From contig NZ_CP048286.1 in the NCBI RefSeq assembly GCF_010365285.1, positions 2,928,501 through 2,992,500 of the forward strand: a stretch of DNA of 64,000 nucleotides. The letters run 5' to 3'. The notes under the pieces are model-generated. The model did not search any database. It had not been told where the DNA came from and saw only the letters and a program-made list of their open reading frames with translations. Made by a program: the position numbers and the translations under genes. Shown in pieces: positions 51,062-59,396 of this stretch (within the stretch, counting starts at the first letter, position 1; every line of letters starts with the position of its first letter). Source of the DNA: Paenibacillus rhizovicinus (GTDB taxonomy: Bacteria; Bacillota; Bacilli; Paenibacillales; Paenibacillaceae).

Positions 51062-52447
51062 TTAGTTGCCTAGCTGATGAATCGACCAGACGACGGGCGA
51101 CGACGGGTCTCCTAAGTTTAGGGGAAGGGTCATGCCGTCTGCCTCATACTTCAATTCCAGAACATCGCCGGCATTCAGTGTCACATCGCCTTCAAGCGTG
51201 ACTGCCGAGCTGCCAAGCGGCGCTCTAAGCGTGAGCACTAGAGCGACGTTGACATTGAAGATCGGGATTGAACCGGATACTAACGTCGCTGCAACAGGGC
51301 TGACGCGCTCAACGGCAAAGTAAGGATCGACCCCCGCTCCGAGAGAGATAGTAACCGCGGAAGTCGTTCTGTAATTCACGGTTGCCTTGATGGCATATTT
51401 TCCTGTAGCGGGAACCGTAAATTGACCTGTTGCCGGATTGAAGCCATTCCCCGTAAAATACGGAGCCGAAGTGGTCCAATTCGTGAGTGTTGCCGTATTA
51501 GACACTGTCGCTCCGATTAATGAAGCCGAGAAGCCTAGACCGGAATAGCTGTCGCCCGCCGGTCCGGCCGGCCCTTGCGGTCCTACTGGCCCTTGAGGGC
51601 CTGTCGCTCCGGCTGGTCCAGTTGCTCCTGCGGCACCTTGCGGACCCGGATCGCCTTGCGGCCCGGCTGCTCCGGCTGGTCCGGTTGCTCCTGCGGCACC
51701 TTGCGGGCCCGGATCGCCTTGCGGGCCGACTGCTCCTGCAGGTCCGGTTGCTCCTGCGGCACCTTGCGGGCCCGGATCGCCTTGCGGTCCGGCTGCTCCT
51801 GCCGGTCCAGCCGGACCGGCAGGACCCGTGGCGCCTTTAGCCCCAGTAGAACCAGTAGCGCCTGTTGCACCTGTTGCACCTGGAGCACCTGGAGCACCTG
51901 GAGCACCTGGAGCTCCTGTCGCGCCCGTCGCGCCAATTGCACCCGTTGCACCCGTGTCGCCTTTGCTTCCTTTTTCGCCTTTACCGGAAGCGAAGACCAG
52001 CTGCAGCTGCTGCAGCGCAGGATCCCAATTCAATTTGGCCCCGAACGATTCTGCCAGGAAACGGATCGGTACGAGTTGTTCGCCGTTCACCGTCTGAAGC
52101 GGCTGTCCAATCGCAGCTTCTTTGACGCTCGCATTGACCGATACGGACGCCTTCAGCGAATTCTCCACAAAGGTGACGATCGTATTGCCCTTCGTGACCG
52201 CGAGCGATTTCGTCGTTTTATTCCATTTGTATGTAGCGCCCAGAGGTTCCGCAATATCTTGGATCGGAGCCACCATCGTGCCTTTCTTGATGATTACGCT
52301 TACATCATTCTTCACTACTTTGCCGTCGACATTTACGGAAACTCCCGCGGCTTGCGCTACCGGTACTAACAACAACAGCATCGCAACAAGAGATATCCCC
52401 AGAGCCTTAGCCCACTTTCCCACTCTCTCCACTCCAATCCTATTCAT
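51062..52447 (-). CDS. Secreted collagen-like protein with copper-amine-oxidase-N domain
   Basis: 461 residues in four parts. There is a signal peptide (about 1-34, [16 protein letters not shown]), then a copper amine oxidase N-like domain (about 35-150: [39 protein letters not shown]). A collagen Gly-X-Y tract of about 45 triplets (about 155-300) includes three tandem copies of a 21-residue block. The C-terminal C1q/TNF-like beta domain (about 305-460: [17 protein letters not shown]) is of the BclA type that trimerises. Probably an exported surface or spore-surface filament. Pairing a CuAO-N domain with collagen is unusual. Confidence 0.88.
   Translation of the reverse strand: MNRIGVERVGKWAKALGISLVAMLLLLVPVAQAAGVSVNVDGKVVKNDVSVIIKKGTMVAPIQDIAEPLGATYKWNKTTKSLAVTKGNTIVTFVENSLKASVSVNASVKEAAIGQPLQTVNGEQLVPIRFLAESFGAKLNWDPALQQLQLVFASGKGEKGSKGDTGATGAIGATGATGAPGAPGAPGAPGATGATGATGSTGAKGATGPAGPAGPAGAAGPQGDPGPQGAAGATGPAGAVGPQGDPGPQGAAGATGPAGAAGPQGDPGPQGAAGATGPAGATGPQGPVGPQGPAGPAGDSYSGLGFSASLIGATVSNTATLTNWTTSAPYFTGNGFNPATGQFTVPATGKYAIKATVNYRTTSAVTISLGAGVDPYFAVERVSPVAATLVSGSIPIFNVNVALVLTLRAPLGSSAVTLEGDVTLNAGDVLELKYEADGMTLPLNLGDPSSPVVWSIHQLGN
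51600..51800 (-). repeat. 63-bp tandem repeats in the collagen tract
   Basis: Three nearly identical 63-bp units encode GPAG.(A/V)[15 protein letters not shown]; neighbouring triplets are looser copies (for example [10 protein letters not shown]). Such tracts change length by slippage, so copy number may vary between strains. Confidence 0.8.
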
Positions 52448-52559
52448 TTCAGAATAAATGCATCATTATTGTAAGTGGAAATTCCAAATTATACAAGATT
52501 TCTACAATTTCTTCATGGATTCGACACTTCCCCGAAGGGGATGCAACGGCAAATATGAA

Positions 52560-52581
52560 GGCCATCCTATACGGGATGGCC
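52560..52581 (-). terminator. Terminator after ankyrin gene
   Basis: GGCCATCC-TATAC-GGGATGGCC stem; on the minus strand it is followed by TTCATATTT. Confidence 0.65.
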
Positions 52582-52626
52582 CTGTTGGGAAAGCTTAAAA
52601 GATCGCTGCTCCGTTCGCGCAGCTTC

Positions 52627-53928
52627 TTACACCGACAAACCGTGCCGAATAAGAACCTTCTTCACCGTTTCGCTGCCCGCCGCCCGATCCGGAAGCTTGG
52701 CCCCTGCTTCGATGAGGCTCTCCGCGACCGCCGCATAATCGCCTGCGGAATCTTGCATATGAATCGATCCCCAGATACAGCTATTCAAGGGCGTCGCCCC
52801 GAATGCATTCAGGAGGTTCAGAGATGCACCGTGTTTCATGAGCATGCGGACGATTTCTTCGTCTCCTTGCGCGGCGGCACCATGAAGGGCCGTCATCGAA
52901 CGGTCATTGCGGCGCGCATCCGGATGAAAGCCGACATCCAGCATGAGCCGTACGGCATCCGCTCTATGCTCCCATGCCGCATCCGCAATTAAACTCTGTT
53001 CTTCCGGCGGCAGGGATTGGACCATGCCCGGATGATCGTTAAGCAAATCATGGACCGTTTCTGTTTGCGCCCGCATGCAAGCAAGCAGGAAATTCTGTTC
53101 CGCAGAACTGTACGGCTGCATCAGCTCCGTAATGTCCTCATGGCCTAGGCGTTCCGCAAGGAAGAGCGGCTTCGCAGCCTCGCCGATCAGGTACGCATAG
53201 ATATGTCCGCCGGCGGCAGTAAATTCCCCTTTTCCCACCTGGGCATGCAGGGCATCGGGATCTTCCTTCAGCATACGGCGGACAAGTCCGGCGTCTCCCA
53301 GTTTACATGCCATGAAGATATCTGTCCGTGCACCGCGTTCAATTAAGTATCTGCATTTGTCCGGGTTGTTGACCGCATATTGAGCCGGCGTGCCGTTGTG
53401 GTCGATATCTCTCTTATCGATGTCGGCCCCGTGATCCAGCAGGAAATCGATGATTTCGGGCGTATTGGCAAAATGAAGAGGAACCTGCCCGTCCGGACCG
53501 GGCAAATTGACAACGCGCGGGTCTTCCTCGACCAGTTTCCGCAGGATGTCCAGCATCCCCAGCGCAGCTGCGGCATGCGCGTCGACATTGGCACCGCGCT
53601 CAACGAGGTAGCGGGATAGGCCTTCATGGTCATGATGCAAGACACCGAATCCGCCTGCCCACCAGCTGCTTTTGGCATTGATATCCGCCCCGTGCTGCAG
53701 CAGCACGTCAACCATGTCACGGTTTCCTCGATTGGCTGACATGACAATCGCCGGCGCATCGAAAGCAAACCATGGTTCGTCGATCCTTGCGGCAAGCCAT
53801 GGATGGCTTTGCAGCAACTGTCCTGCAGCTTCCGGTTCGCTGCCGTTAACCGCCTGCTTGAATTGTTCGATGACCCCGGCTTCTCGCTCATCCCTTGAAC
53901 CATTCGGATTGTCGTTCGTTTCGGTCAT
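52627..53928 (-). CDS. Ankyrin-repeat protein
   Basis: About 433 residues of ankyrin repeats, for example RDMVDVLLQHGADINAK, LSRYLVERGANVDAH, PEIIDFLLDHGADIDKRDIDHNGTPAQYA, and MTALHGAAAQGDEEIVRMLMKHGASLNLLNAFGATPLN. No signal peptide or membrane segment. Ankyrin arrays bind other proteins; the partner is unknown. The start is taken at ATG 53928 (MTETNDNPNG). The Nudix gene ends 26 bp upstream, so the two are probably co-transcribed. Confidence 0.88.
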   Translation of the reverse strand: MTETNDNPNGSRDEREAGVIEQFKQAVNGSEPEAAGQLLQSHPWLAARIDEPWFAFDAPAIVMSANRGNRDMVDVLLQHGADINAKSSWWAGGFGVLHHDHEGLSRYLVERGANVDAHAAAALGMLDILRKLVEEDPRVVNLPGPDGQVPLHFANTPEIIDFLLDHGADIDKRDIDHNGTPAQYAVNNPDKCRYLIERGARTDIFMACKLGDAGLVRRMLKEDPDALHAQVGKGEFTAAGGHIYAYLIGEAAKPLFLAERLGHEDITELMQPYSSAEQNFLLACMRAQTETVHDLLNDHPGMVQSLPPEEQSLIADAAWEHRADAVRLMLDVGFHPDARRNDRSMTALHGAAAQGDEEIVRMLMKHGASLNLLNAFGATPLNSCIWGSIHMQDSAGDYAAVAESLIEAGAKLPDRAAGSETVKKVLIRHGLSV

Positions 53929-53954
53929 GACCCTATCATCCCTTCTCCCCGTAA

Positions 53955-54425
53955 TTAGAAGAACTCGATCAATTTCTTGTCGATCTCGGCAATGTCTCCA
54001 ATATCCGATATCCCGTCCCATAAAACAATCGAACTTGCTTCATCGTTCTCGATGAAATCATCCAGCCGGCTTAGCCGACCCGCAAACAAAACGCCATACT
54101 CCGTTCGTTCCGGGCCATGGTAACTGGGTTGAAGCCTGAACTTCATTACCCCTTTGAAGTCGACGTCAGCGATGCTTTGATTGGTTTCCTCACGTAATTC
54201 TCTTACAACGCATTCCCTGGCCGTTTCCCCTTCTTCGATTATACCGCCAGGCAACTCCCAGCTATTTCTCCACTTGTTATGCATGAACAGGTACTTGTCC
54301 TGACACTTCACTACGATTAAGGCATGTGTCAGCGGGGCATCGAGTGCGGCAGCATCGAGCTGGTTCTCTTGCATCGCTAAGAATTCCAGAAAAATATTCC
54401 CTTTCGAATCCGTCATGATTGCCAT
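53955..54425 (-). CDS. NUDIX hydrolase
   Basis: 156 residues with a complete Nudix box, GGIIEEGETARECVVRELREETNQSI, coordinating Mg for cleavage of a nucleoside-diphosphate-linked substrate. Upstream strands read LIVVKCQDKYLFMHNKWRNSWELPGG. The substrate cannot be deduced. Precedes the ankyrin gene on the same strand. Confidence 0.9.
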   Translation of the reverse strand: MAIMTDSKGNIFLEFLAMQENQLDAAALDAPLTHALIVVKCQDKYLFMHNKWRNSWELPGGIIEEGETARECVVRELREETNQSIADVDFKGVMKFRLQPSYHGPERTEYGVLFAGRLSRLDDFIENDEASSIVLWDGISDIGDIAEIDKKLIEFF

Positions 54426-54513
54426 TCGTTAACCCTCCACACAATCTAGATTATGGAAATAGTACCCATAAGCATTTACCATGTCAAGGCGTAAATTTTC
54501 TTCTTTGAAAGCC

Positions 54514-54556
54514 GAGCAAACAAAAGAACCATCCCGACGAGGATGGTCCATTTGCT
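54514..54556 (-). terminator. Terminator after truncated SDR gene
   Basis: Inner stem ACCATCC/GGATGGT inside an outer GAGCAAA/TTTGCTC pairing, followed by T-rich sequence on the minus strand. Confidence 0.7.
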
Positions 54557-54605
54557 CTGTTCGTTATATCGTCCTTTATTGCAAACAATACCCAACACGC
54601 CGCAA

Positions 54606-55265
54606 TTACTGCGTCGTATACCCGCCGTCAACGATCAAGCTGTTGCCCGTCATGAAGGAAGAATCGTCGCAAGCCATGAACAGCACGGCCTTTGCCATTT
54701 CCTCCGCTTTGCCAAGACGTTTCATCGGCGTCATCGTTGCCAGCACCTGTTTGCTTTCTTCCGGAATGATGGGTGTATCGATGAAACCTGAGCATAATGC
54801 GTTAATGCGAATGTTCTGCTCGGCATATTCCAGTCCAAGCGAACGCGTCAAGTTTACTACGCCGACTTTCGCGGCGTTGTAGGCTGCCGAACCCGGAGAA
54901 CCAACCCAGCCGTACATGGAAGCTGTATTGACGATCGTGCCTCCGCCTGTTTTCAGCATTTCGTGGATCGCTTCGCGCGCAACCAGGAACACGCCGTCCA
55001 GATCCACGTTTACGGTGTTGCGCCATTCGGCGTATTCCAAATCATGCGAAGGCGATACGCGGCCGATGCCTGCATTGTTGAATACGACGTCGACTTGACC
55101 GAATGTTTCAACGGTTTGCTTGAATATATGGGCTACTTCTTCTTCGCTTGTAATATTCGCTTTTACGAACAGCGCTTCGGTATTGAGAGCCTTCAGTTCG
55201 TTCTCGAATGCTTTGCCCTTCTCTTCATTTAGATCGACCGCCCATCGTCGATTCCTCCCGTACAC
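54606..55265 (-). pseudogene. 5'-deleted short-chain dehydrogenase
   Basis: The frame encodes a normal SDR from about residue 35 onward: AVDLNEEKGKAFENELKALN, NNAGIGRVS, NTASMYGW, the YNAAKVGVV Tyr/Lys pair and DGGYTTQ. The N-terminal strand and TGxxxGxG cofactor loop are absent. Just upstream are GGGAGG and an ATG in another frame (ATGGGCGGTCGATC then TGA), as if about 35 codons were lost by a frame-breaking deletion. A GTG start at 55265 could only give a protein lacking the NAD(P) site. Probably inactive. Confidence 0.75.
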
Positions 55266-55269
55266 GATT

Positions 55270-55308
55270 TTAAAAAAGCGCGCTGCGTCATACCCTGACG
55301 ATTCGCGC
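55270..55308 (-). terminator. Hairpin with U6 tract in the leader of the truncated SDR
   Basis: On the minus strand GCGCGAATCGTCA pairs with TGACGCAGCGCGC and is followed by TTTTTTAAAA, about 12 bp before the old ribosome site. A full terminator in this position would block transcription into the SDR, unless it is an attenuator. Confidence 0.65.
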
Positions 55309-55326
55309 TATCTTGTTCACAATTTA

Positions 55327-55354
55327 ATTGTACTCTTCTGTCCGAAACGGACAA
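55327..55354 (-). promoter_or_regulatory. Promoter reading toward the truncated SDR
   Basis: TTGTCC (55349-55354) and TACAAT (55327-55332) with 16-bp spacing on the minus strand. The -35 box lies inside a palindrome. Confidence 0.5.
55339..55353. promoter_or_regulatory. Candidate TetR operator 1
   Basis: TGTCCG-AAA-CGGACA, a perfect palindrome overlapping the SDR -35 box. Confidence 0.55.
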
Positions 55355-55373
55355 TCATCAAGATCGTGCGCAC

Positions 55374-55390
55374 TGTCTAATTCGTAGACA
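55374..55390. promoter_or_regulatory. Candidate TetR operator 2
   Basis: TGTCTA-ATTCG-TAGACA, a perfect 6-bp inverted repeat 38 bp before the TetR start. It shares TGTC..GACA with operator 1 and is placed for autoregulation. Confidence 0.5.
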
Positions 55391-55427
55391 CTTAGAAGAA
55401 GAATGTCGTTTTCGGGGAGGAATTCTC

Positions 55428-56045
55428 ATGCATCAGGAAGAGACTATGGCGACCAAACGGCGTGACCGGACGAAAGAACATCTCATCGCCGCATTTGTAT
55501 CGCTCATCAAGGAGAAGGGCTACCATGCCGTTACCGTCAAAGATATCGTCGACCGCGCGGCTTATAACCGCAGTACCTTCTATGTCCATTATCAAGATAA
55601 AATCGAACTGGCCGAAGACGCGCTCGCTTCGATGCTGCAAGGACTGGAGGACTCCGTGGGCGAGCTGTTCGTTCCCGGTCAGAAGGTGTATGCGGACAAG
55701 CTAAACTCGCACTCCTTCAATATCGTGGCCTACATCTACAAGCACCGGCATTTCTTCGAGCTGATCAAATACGAGGATACGTTACCCGGTCTGCACACGG
55801 GGTTCCCGCAAACCATCCACAAAATTTACAAGGAACAATTCGTATTCGAGACGATTAACAACATCCCCGTCGACATGGACTATTTTAAACATTACACCGC
55901 CTATGGCTTCTACGGGCTCATTCATCACTGGATCCACAACGACTTCAAAGAATCGCAGGAAGCATTCATCCACGCGGTGATCGATTTAACGAAGACGCAT
56001 ATGTATTCGGTGAAGTATGTGGGAAATAAACAAAACCACTCCTAG
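55428..56045 (+). CDS. TetR/AcrR-family transcriptional regulator
   Basis: 205 residues: HTH KEKGYHAVTVKDIVDRAAYNRSTFYVHYQDKIELAEDAL and a C-terminal helical domain of the TetR_C_7/YsiA-like type (FKHYTAYGFYGLIHHWIHNDF). ATG 55428 follows GGGGAGGAA by 7 bases. Divergent from the truncated SDR, with two palindromes between. The stop codon directly abuts that of the convergent DUF1398 gene. Confidence 0.88.
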   Translation: MHQEETMATKRRDRTKEHLIAAFVSLIKEKGYHAVTVKDIVDRAAYNRSTFYVHYQDKIELAEDALASMLQGLEDSVGELFVPGQKVYADKLNSHSFNIVAYIYKHRHFFELIKYEDTLPGLHTGFPQTIHKIYKEQFVFETINNIPVDMDYFKHYTAYGFYGLIHHWIHNDFKESQEAFIHAVIDLTKTHMYSVKYVGNKQNHS

Positions 56046-56057
56046 TCAGGGAGTGGC
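56037..56057 (-). terminator. Terminator covering two convergent stop codons
   Basis: CCACTCC / GGAGTGG (7 bp) with the TetR TAG (56043-56045) and the DUF1398 TGA (56046-56048) in or beside its loop. On the minus strand it is followed by TTTTGTTTATTT, inside the TetR 3' end. Confidence 0.7.
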
Positions 56058-56459
56058 TTCGAATGCCGGAACAGCCTCCACGTACGATTCTCCGGGCCTT
56101 CCGCTGGTATAGTTGATCGTGCGCGCAAGCATATCCACTTCGTAATAGTGTACGCCCGCATCGGCCATGTCCTTCAAGAAATCCGAAAAAGGCGTTCGGT
56201 TGCGTTGATGATGCTCCAATCCCCGTTTCACGGCATCGGCTTCAAAATGCTCCGCAACCGCAAGCGTCGGAGCCGCCGTTGGCGCAGCATGCGTCTCCTC
56301 ATACTGATTATCTGCTCCCATATACACGATACGGTCATCGGCGATGCTCGTTCGGTAGGCGGTCACCCCCGCGCCGAGCAATTCTTGAAACGTCCTTGGA
56401 TAAGGCCAGCGTTCGTTCTTGGAGGCCTGGCTAATTCGTTTCACTTCTTCAACGTTCAT
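56046..56459 (-). CDS. DUF1398 family protein
   Basis: About 137 residues of the DUF1398 (YbcV-like) family: SKNERWPYPRTFQELLGAGVTAYRTSIADDRIVYMG, NRTPFSDFLKDMADAGVHYYEVDMLARTINYTSG. Function unknown. ATG 56459 (MNVEEVKRI) lies 12 bases after AAGGAG. It follows the sigma-VOC gene by 66 bp on the same strand and may be co-expressed. Confidence 0.82.
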   Translation of the reverse strand: MNVEEVKRISQASKNERWPYPRTFQELLGAGVTAYRTSIADDRIVYMGADNQYEETHAAPTAAPTLAVAEHFEADAVKRGLEHHQRNRTPFSDFLKDMADAGVHYYEVDMLARTINYTSGRPGESYVEAVPAFEATP

Positions 56460-56525
56460 CTGCGAAAATCGCTCCTTCATGGTTAGAATAACCCGGAATG
56501 GAGGCACACAGTCATTACGGCCTCG

Positions 56526-57494
56526 CTATTCTACGATCGTAATCACATTGCCGTCCGGATCATGCACGTGGAAATACTTGCCGCAGGGGGCGTTGTCATA
56601 ACGATTCGTGACCGTCGCCCCTTGTTCCAGCAGCTGCGCATAGAACGCGTCCGCATCGTCCGTACGAAGCTCGAAGATCGGAGCAGGCTTCCCGTTGCGC
56701 GTGAAATGTAACGGGGTTAATTCTTCTTCCTCGTGCATCAGCACGCTTGGGCCATGTTCGCCAAGCTGGATGATCGCATTTGCACCTTGTTCGAACCGCG
56801 TCGGCTCTCGAAGAAGAATAACGCCCAGCTGTTCAACGTACCATCTAGCCGAGACATCCACATTGCGAACCGGAAGATTAATGCAAGCAAGTCCCGTAAT
56901 CCGTCTCATCACCTTCGTTACGAACGCCGTGCCTAGTGCTTGATCCGTCATCGTTTGCTCTGCCAATGCAACCAACTCCTTCTTTAATATCGCCTTCGCC
57001 CGGCGCAGACGGCTTTCTACCAAGCTGACACTAACGTCGGACAGCGTAGCGATTTCCCTAGCGTTGTACCCGCCAATGTAATACAGCGTCGTGACTTGGC
57101 GGTATTTCTCGTCCAGCCCTTCAAGCGCAGCCCGCACGATCTGCCGCTGTTCGCGACGCAGGACTGACTCTTCGGTAAAGTTCGCGGAGTTACCGATCAG
57201 CATCGCCTCTTCGAACCCCTGCGCGGGCTTCAACTTGCGTGCCCAATCCTCTGCCGTATGGCGCGTGATGCTCATCAGCCAGCTGCCGAATTTCTCCGGC
57301 TCCTCCAACCTGGACAGATTGTACCACGCCTTCACGAAGACTTCCTGAGCGACGTCTTCCGCATCGTGCGGATTCCCCAGTCTAGCGTAGGCTGCCGCAA
57401 AAACCGCATTCGCGTAGCGCCCCACCAGCTGGCGAAAAGCCTCCGTATCCCCTTGGACCGATTGGCGTACACGTTCCCGATCCTCGTTCGCCAT
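56526..57494 (-). CDS. ECF sigma factor fused to a VOC domain
   Basis: 322 residues in one continuous frame. Sigma region 2 is about 15-85 (GDTEAFRQLVGRYANAVFAA, DAEDVAQEVFVKAWYNL). Region 4 is about 115-170 (ALEGLDEKYRQVTTLYYIGGYNAREIATLSDVSVSLVESRLRRAKAILK). After a linker of about 20 residues comes a complete VOC domain, about 195-322 (INLPVRNVDVSARWYVEQLGV, GPSVLMHEEEE, YFHVHDPDGNVITIVE). ECF factors with C-terminal SnoaL-like domains are known; a VOC extension would suggest small-molecule control without an anti-sigma factor. No anti-sigma gene is adjacent. Confidence 0.88.
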   Translation of the reverse strand: MANEDRERVRQSVQGDTEAFRQLVGRYANAVFAAAYARLGNPHDAEDVAQEVFVKAWYNLSRLEEPEKFGSWLMSITRHTAEDWARKLKPAQGFEEAMLIGNSANFTEESVLRREQRQIVRAALEGLDEKYRQVTTLYYIGGYNAREIATLSDVSVSLVESRLRRAKAILKKELVALAEQTMTDQALGTAFVTKVMRRITGLACINLPVRNVDVSARWYVEQLGVILLREPTRFEQGANAIIQLGEHGPSVLMHEEEELTPLHFTRNGKPAPIFELRTDDADAFYAQLLEQGATVTNRYDNAPCGKYFHVHDPDGNVITIVE

Positions 57495-57625
57495 GCGCGT
57501 CTCACCTCCGTTGGCAGCTCTCTCTATATAGACGGAACCGCGCGATAAAACCAGTCATACTCTCGAGTTTTAAATGCAGCAGACAGAAGTGATGAGGTGG
57601 TTAATTCTTGCCTTCTCTAACATTT

Positions 57626-57650
57626 AGGGCCATCCTCGACGGATGGCCCT
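57626..57650 (-). terminator. Terminator after P-loop NTPase gene
   Basis: A perfect 10-bp stem AGGGCCATCC-TCGAC-GGATGGCCCT, 28 bp after the stop. Weak U-tract on either side. Confidence 0.65.
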
Positions 57651-57678
57651 TTCATCAGATCACAAGCATAAGCGTCTA

Positions 57679-58320
57679 CTACAAGCCAAAGTGTTCACGA
57701 ACGATGCGGAACTGTTCCTCCACACTCAAATCAGCCGTTCTTTCAATGGTCTTAATTCCATTGTTTATACAGGCCTCTCTAATGGTTCGCGAGAATTTCA
57801 CCATGTTCTTGTTCCCATTTTTAATGGATTCTGCCGGATTAGCCGTAAGGTTAATCACATCCAAAATCATCTTATGGTCTTCCCGAAAGAAATACAGCCT
57901 TTCTATTTCTTCATCAGAAGTAAAGAGGCATACCATTCTTTCTTTAGGGATAAAGGGTAATATGCGCTCAGGCATGATGCCTAAATCGATTATGATGGGT
58001 CTGTCCGTTGCCATTTTCAATAAATCGACCACGTAAAACTCCATCATTTCTTCGACAATTTGGAAAAGCCATTCACAATGCTCATCATTGGGCTTATTAA
58101 ACCATTTGTCCCAATCCAGACCGGGATGCGGATATTGAAGGGCAGGGTAATCGACAGGGCTCGTGAATGGCCGATATTTCATGACATCATCCTCAAGCGT
58201 TTGAAAACCTAACTCCTCCACGAATTTCTTCGTCATTGTGGTCTTGCCCGCGCAACAGCCGCCGTTTAACCAGTAAACATGCTTGAATTGTTCCTTCAGA
58301 TACGAACCATTAATTTTCAT
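57679..58320 (-). CDS. P-loop NTPase (AAA/kinase-like), function unknown
   Basis: About 213 residues with Walker A YWLNGGCCAGKTTMTKKF near residue 20 and an Asp in ERPIIIDLGI-type context (TDRPIIIDLGIMPERILPFIPKERM). The LID-like DEEIERLYFFREDH resembles nucleoside or shikimate-type kinases. Substrate unknown. ATG 58320 follows GAGGAGGG. This gene and its flanks are visibly richer in A+T than neighbours, which hints at acquisition by transfer. Confidence 0.8.
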   Translation of the reverse strand: MKINGSYLKEQFKHVYWLNGGCCAGKTTMTKKFVEELGFQTLEDDVMKYRPFTSPVDYPALQYPHPGLDWDKWFNKPNDEHCEWLFQIVEEMMEFYVVDLLKMATDRPIIIDLGIMPERILPFIPKERMVCLFTSDEEIERLYFFREDHKMILDVINLTANPAESIKNGNKNMVKFSRTIREACINNGIKTIERTADLSVEEQFRIVREHFGL

Positions 58321-58506
58321 ATATGCCCTCCTCAAATGTTTAAGTTTGAGGGAGCTGGCGGATTCTTACCGGCTTTTTATAGCAGTGAGCGTACATAGGG
58401 AATCCTCCTTTCCGAGGCATAAGTATACTATTATACGGGTACATGGGAATTCCTTCCTTGCCATAGGATTAATGATAAGGCAGCCGTTCTCGCTGCTCAG
58501 CGCTCT

Positions 58507-58860
58507 TCACCCGGGCTCATTCTCCGCATTCTCGGCTCCGTACAACTCCTTCATATGCTCGATATGGGACTCTCCCCAGTCGTTCAATACTTGCAGCACG
58601 ACGCTTAACCCTTGGCCGTAAGTTGAAATCGAATATTCGACTTTCGGAGGGATTTGGTTGTACGCTTCGCGATGCACGATATCGTTATACTCCAGTTCTC
58701 TTAATTGTTGCGTGAGCATCCGTTTGTTAATATCCGGTATCGATTTCTCAAGCTCGCTGAATCTCATCGTGCCGTTCGAAATCAGCTGAAGCAGAATAAT
58801 GGGCTTCCATTTCCCGATCAGAATATCCAGCGCCGATTCAAACTTGCAATACGATTTCAT
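58507..58860 (-). CDS. HxlR-family transcriptional regulator
   Basis: 117 residues, a winged-helix HxlR/DUF24 protein. It has the conserved N-terminal Cys (KSYCKFESALDILIGKWKPIILLQL), the recognition region MRFSELEKSIPDINKRMLTQQLRELE and the wing PPKVEYSISTYGQGL. Relatives such as YodB and HypR sense quinones or disulfide stress through that Cys. Divergent from the DoxX gene 143 bp away, which it probably controls. Confidence 0.92.
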   Translation of the reverse strand: MKSYCKFESALDILIGKWKPIILLQLISNGTMRFSELEKSIPDINKRMLTQQLRELEYNDIVHREAYNQIPPKVEYSISTYGQGLSVVLQVLNDWGESHIEHMKELYGAENAENEPG

Positions 58861-59003
58861 CGCCCATCGTCCCCCCCGCTTACGTTATGGTTACTTTTTA
58901 TTTACTCGGTTTAGTTAAAATGCCTACTTCACTGCGATCGCGCATGGAGGCTATTATACCTGTAACGGGCAATCAATAAGCAATCAGGAGGCTGGCTTCA
59001 TTC

Positions 59004-59357
59004 ATGAATATCGCGTTATGGATCGTGCAAGGCATTGCGGCAATCGGATTTATTTACTCCGGCTGGCTGAAGGCGTTTCAGTATAACCAGGCCAAAGCAT
59101 CATGGGGTTGGGTACATGATGTTCCCCGAACGCTCGTGGCCTTTATCGGATGCGCTGAAATCATTGGGGCATTGGGCATCATCATGCCTTCAGCGACGAA
59201 TATCGCGCCTGCGATAACCCCGATTGCCGCAATCGGACTTGCCGTGATCGTCCTGTTCGGCGCTCTCTTCCATCTTCAGCGCAAGGAGTACCGGGAGATC
59301 GGCGTGAACATCGTCTTCATCGCGCTGGCCGTCATTGTGGCGATCGGCAGGTTTTAA
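59004..59357 (+). CDS. DoxX-family membrane protein
   Basis: 117 residues with four membrane helices: ALWIVQGIAAIGFIYSGWLKAF, LVAFIGCAEIIGALGIIMPSAT, ITPIAAIGLAVIVLFGALFHL, GVNIVFIALAVIVAIGRF. DoxX-like proteins often pair with HxlR or MarR regulators and are linked to redox stress. GGAGG lies 12 bases upstream of the ATG. Confidence 0.88.
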   Translation: MNIALWIVQGIAAIGFIYSGWLKAFQYNQAKASWGWVHDVPRTLVAFIGCAEIIGALGIIMPSATNIAPAITPIAAIGLAVIVLFGALFHLQRKEYREIGVNIVFIALAVIVAIGRF

Positions 59358-59393
59358 GCGAACGAGGCCATCCTTCCCGGGATGGCCTTGTTC
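59358..59393. terminator. Bidirectional terminator between DoxX and GGDEF-EAL genes
   Basis: CGAAC-GA-GGCCATCC-loop-GGATGGCC-TT-GTTCG; the stem is shared by two convergent genes whose stop codons lie within 5 bp on each side. Confidence 0.7.
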
Positions 59394-59396
59394 GAA

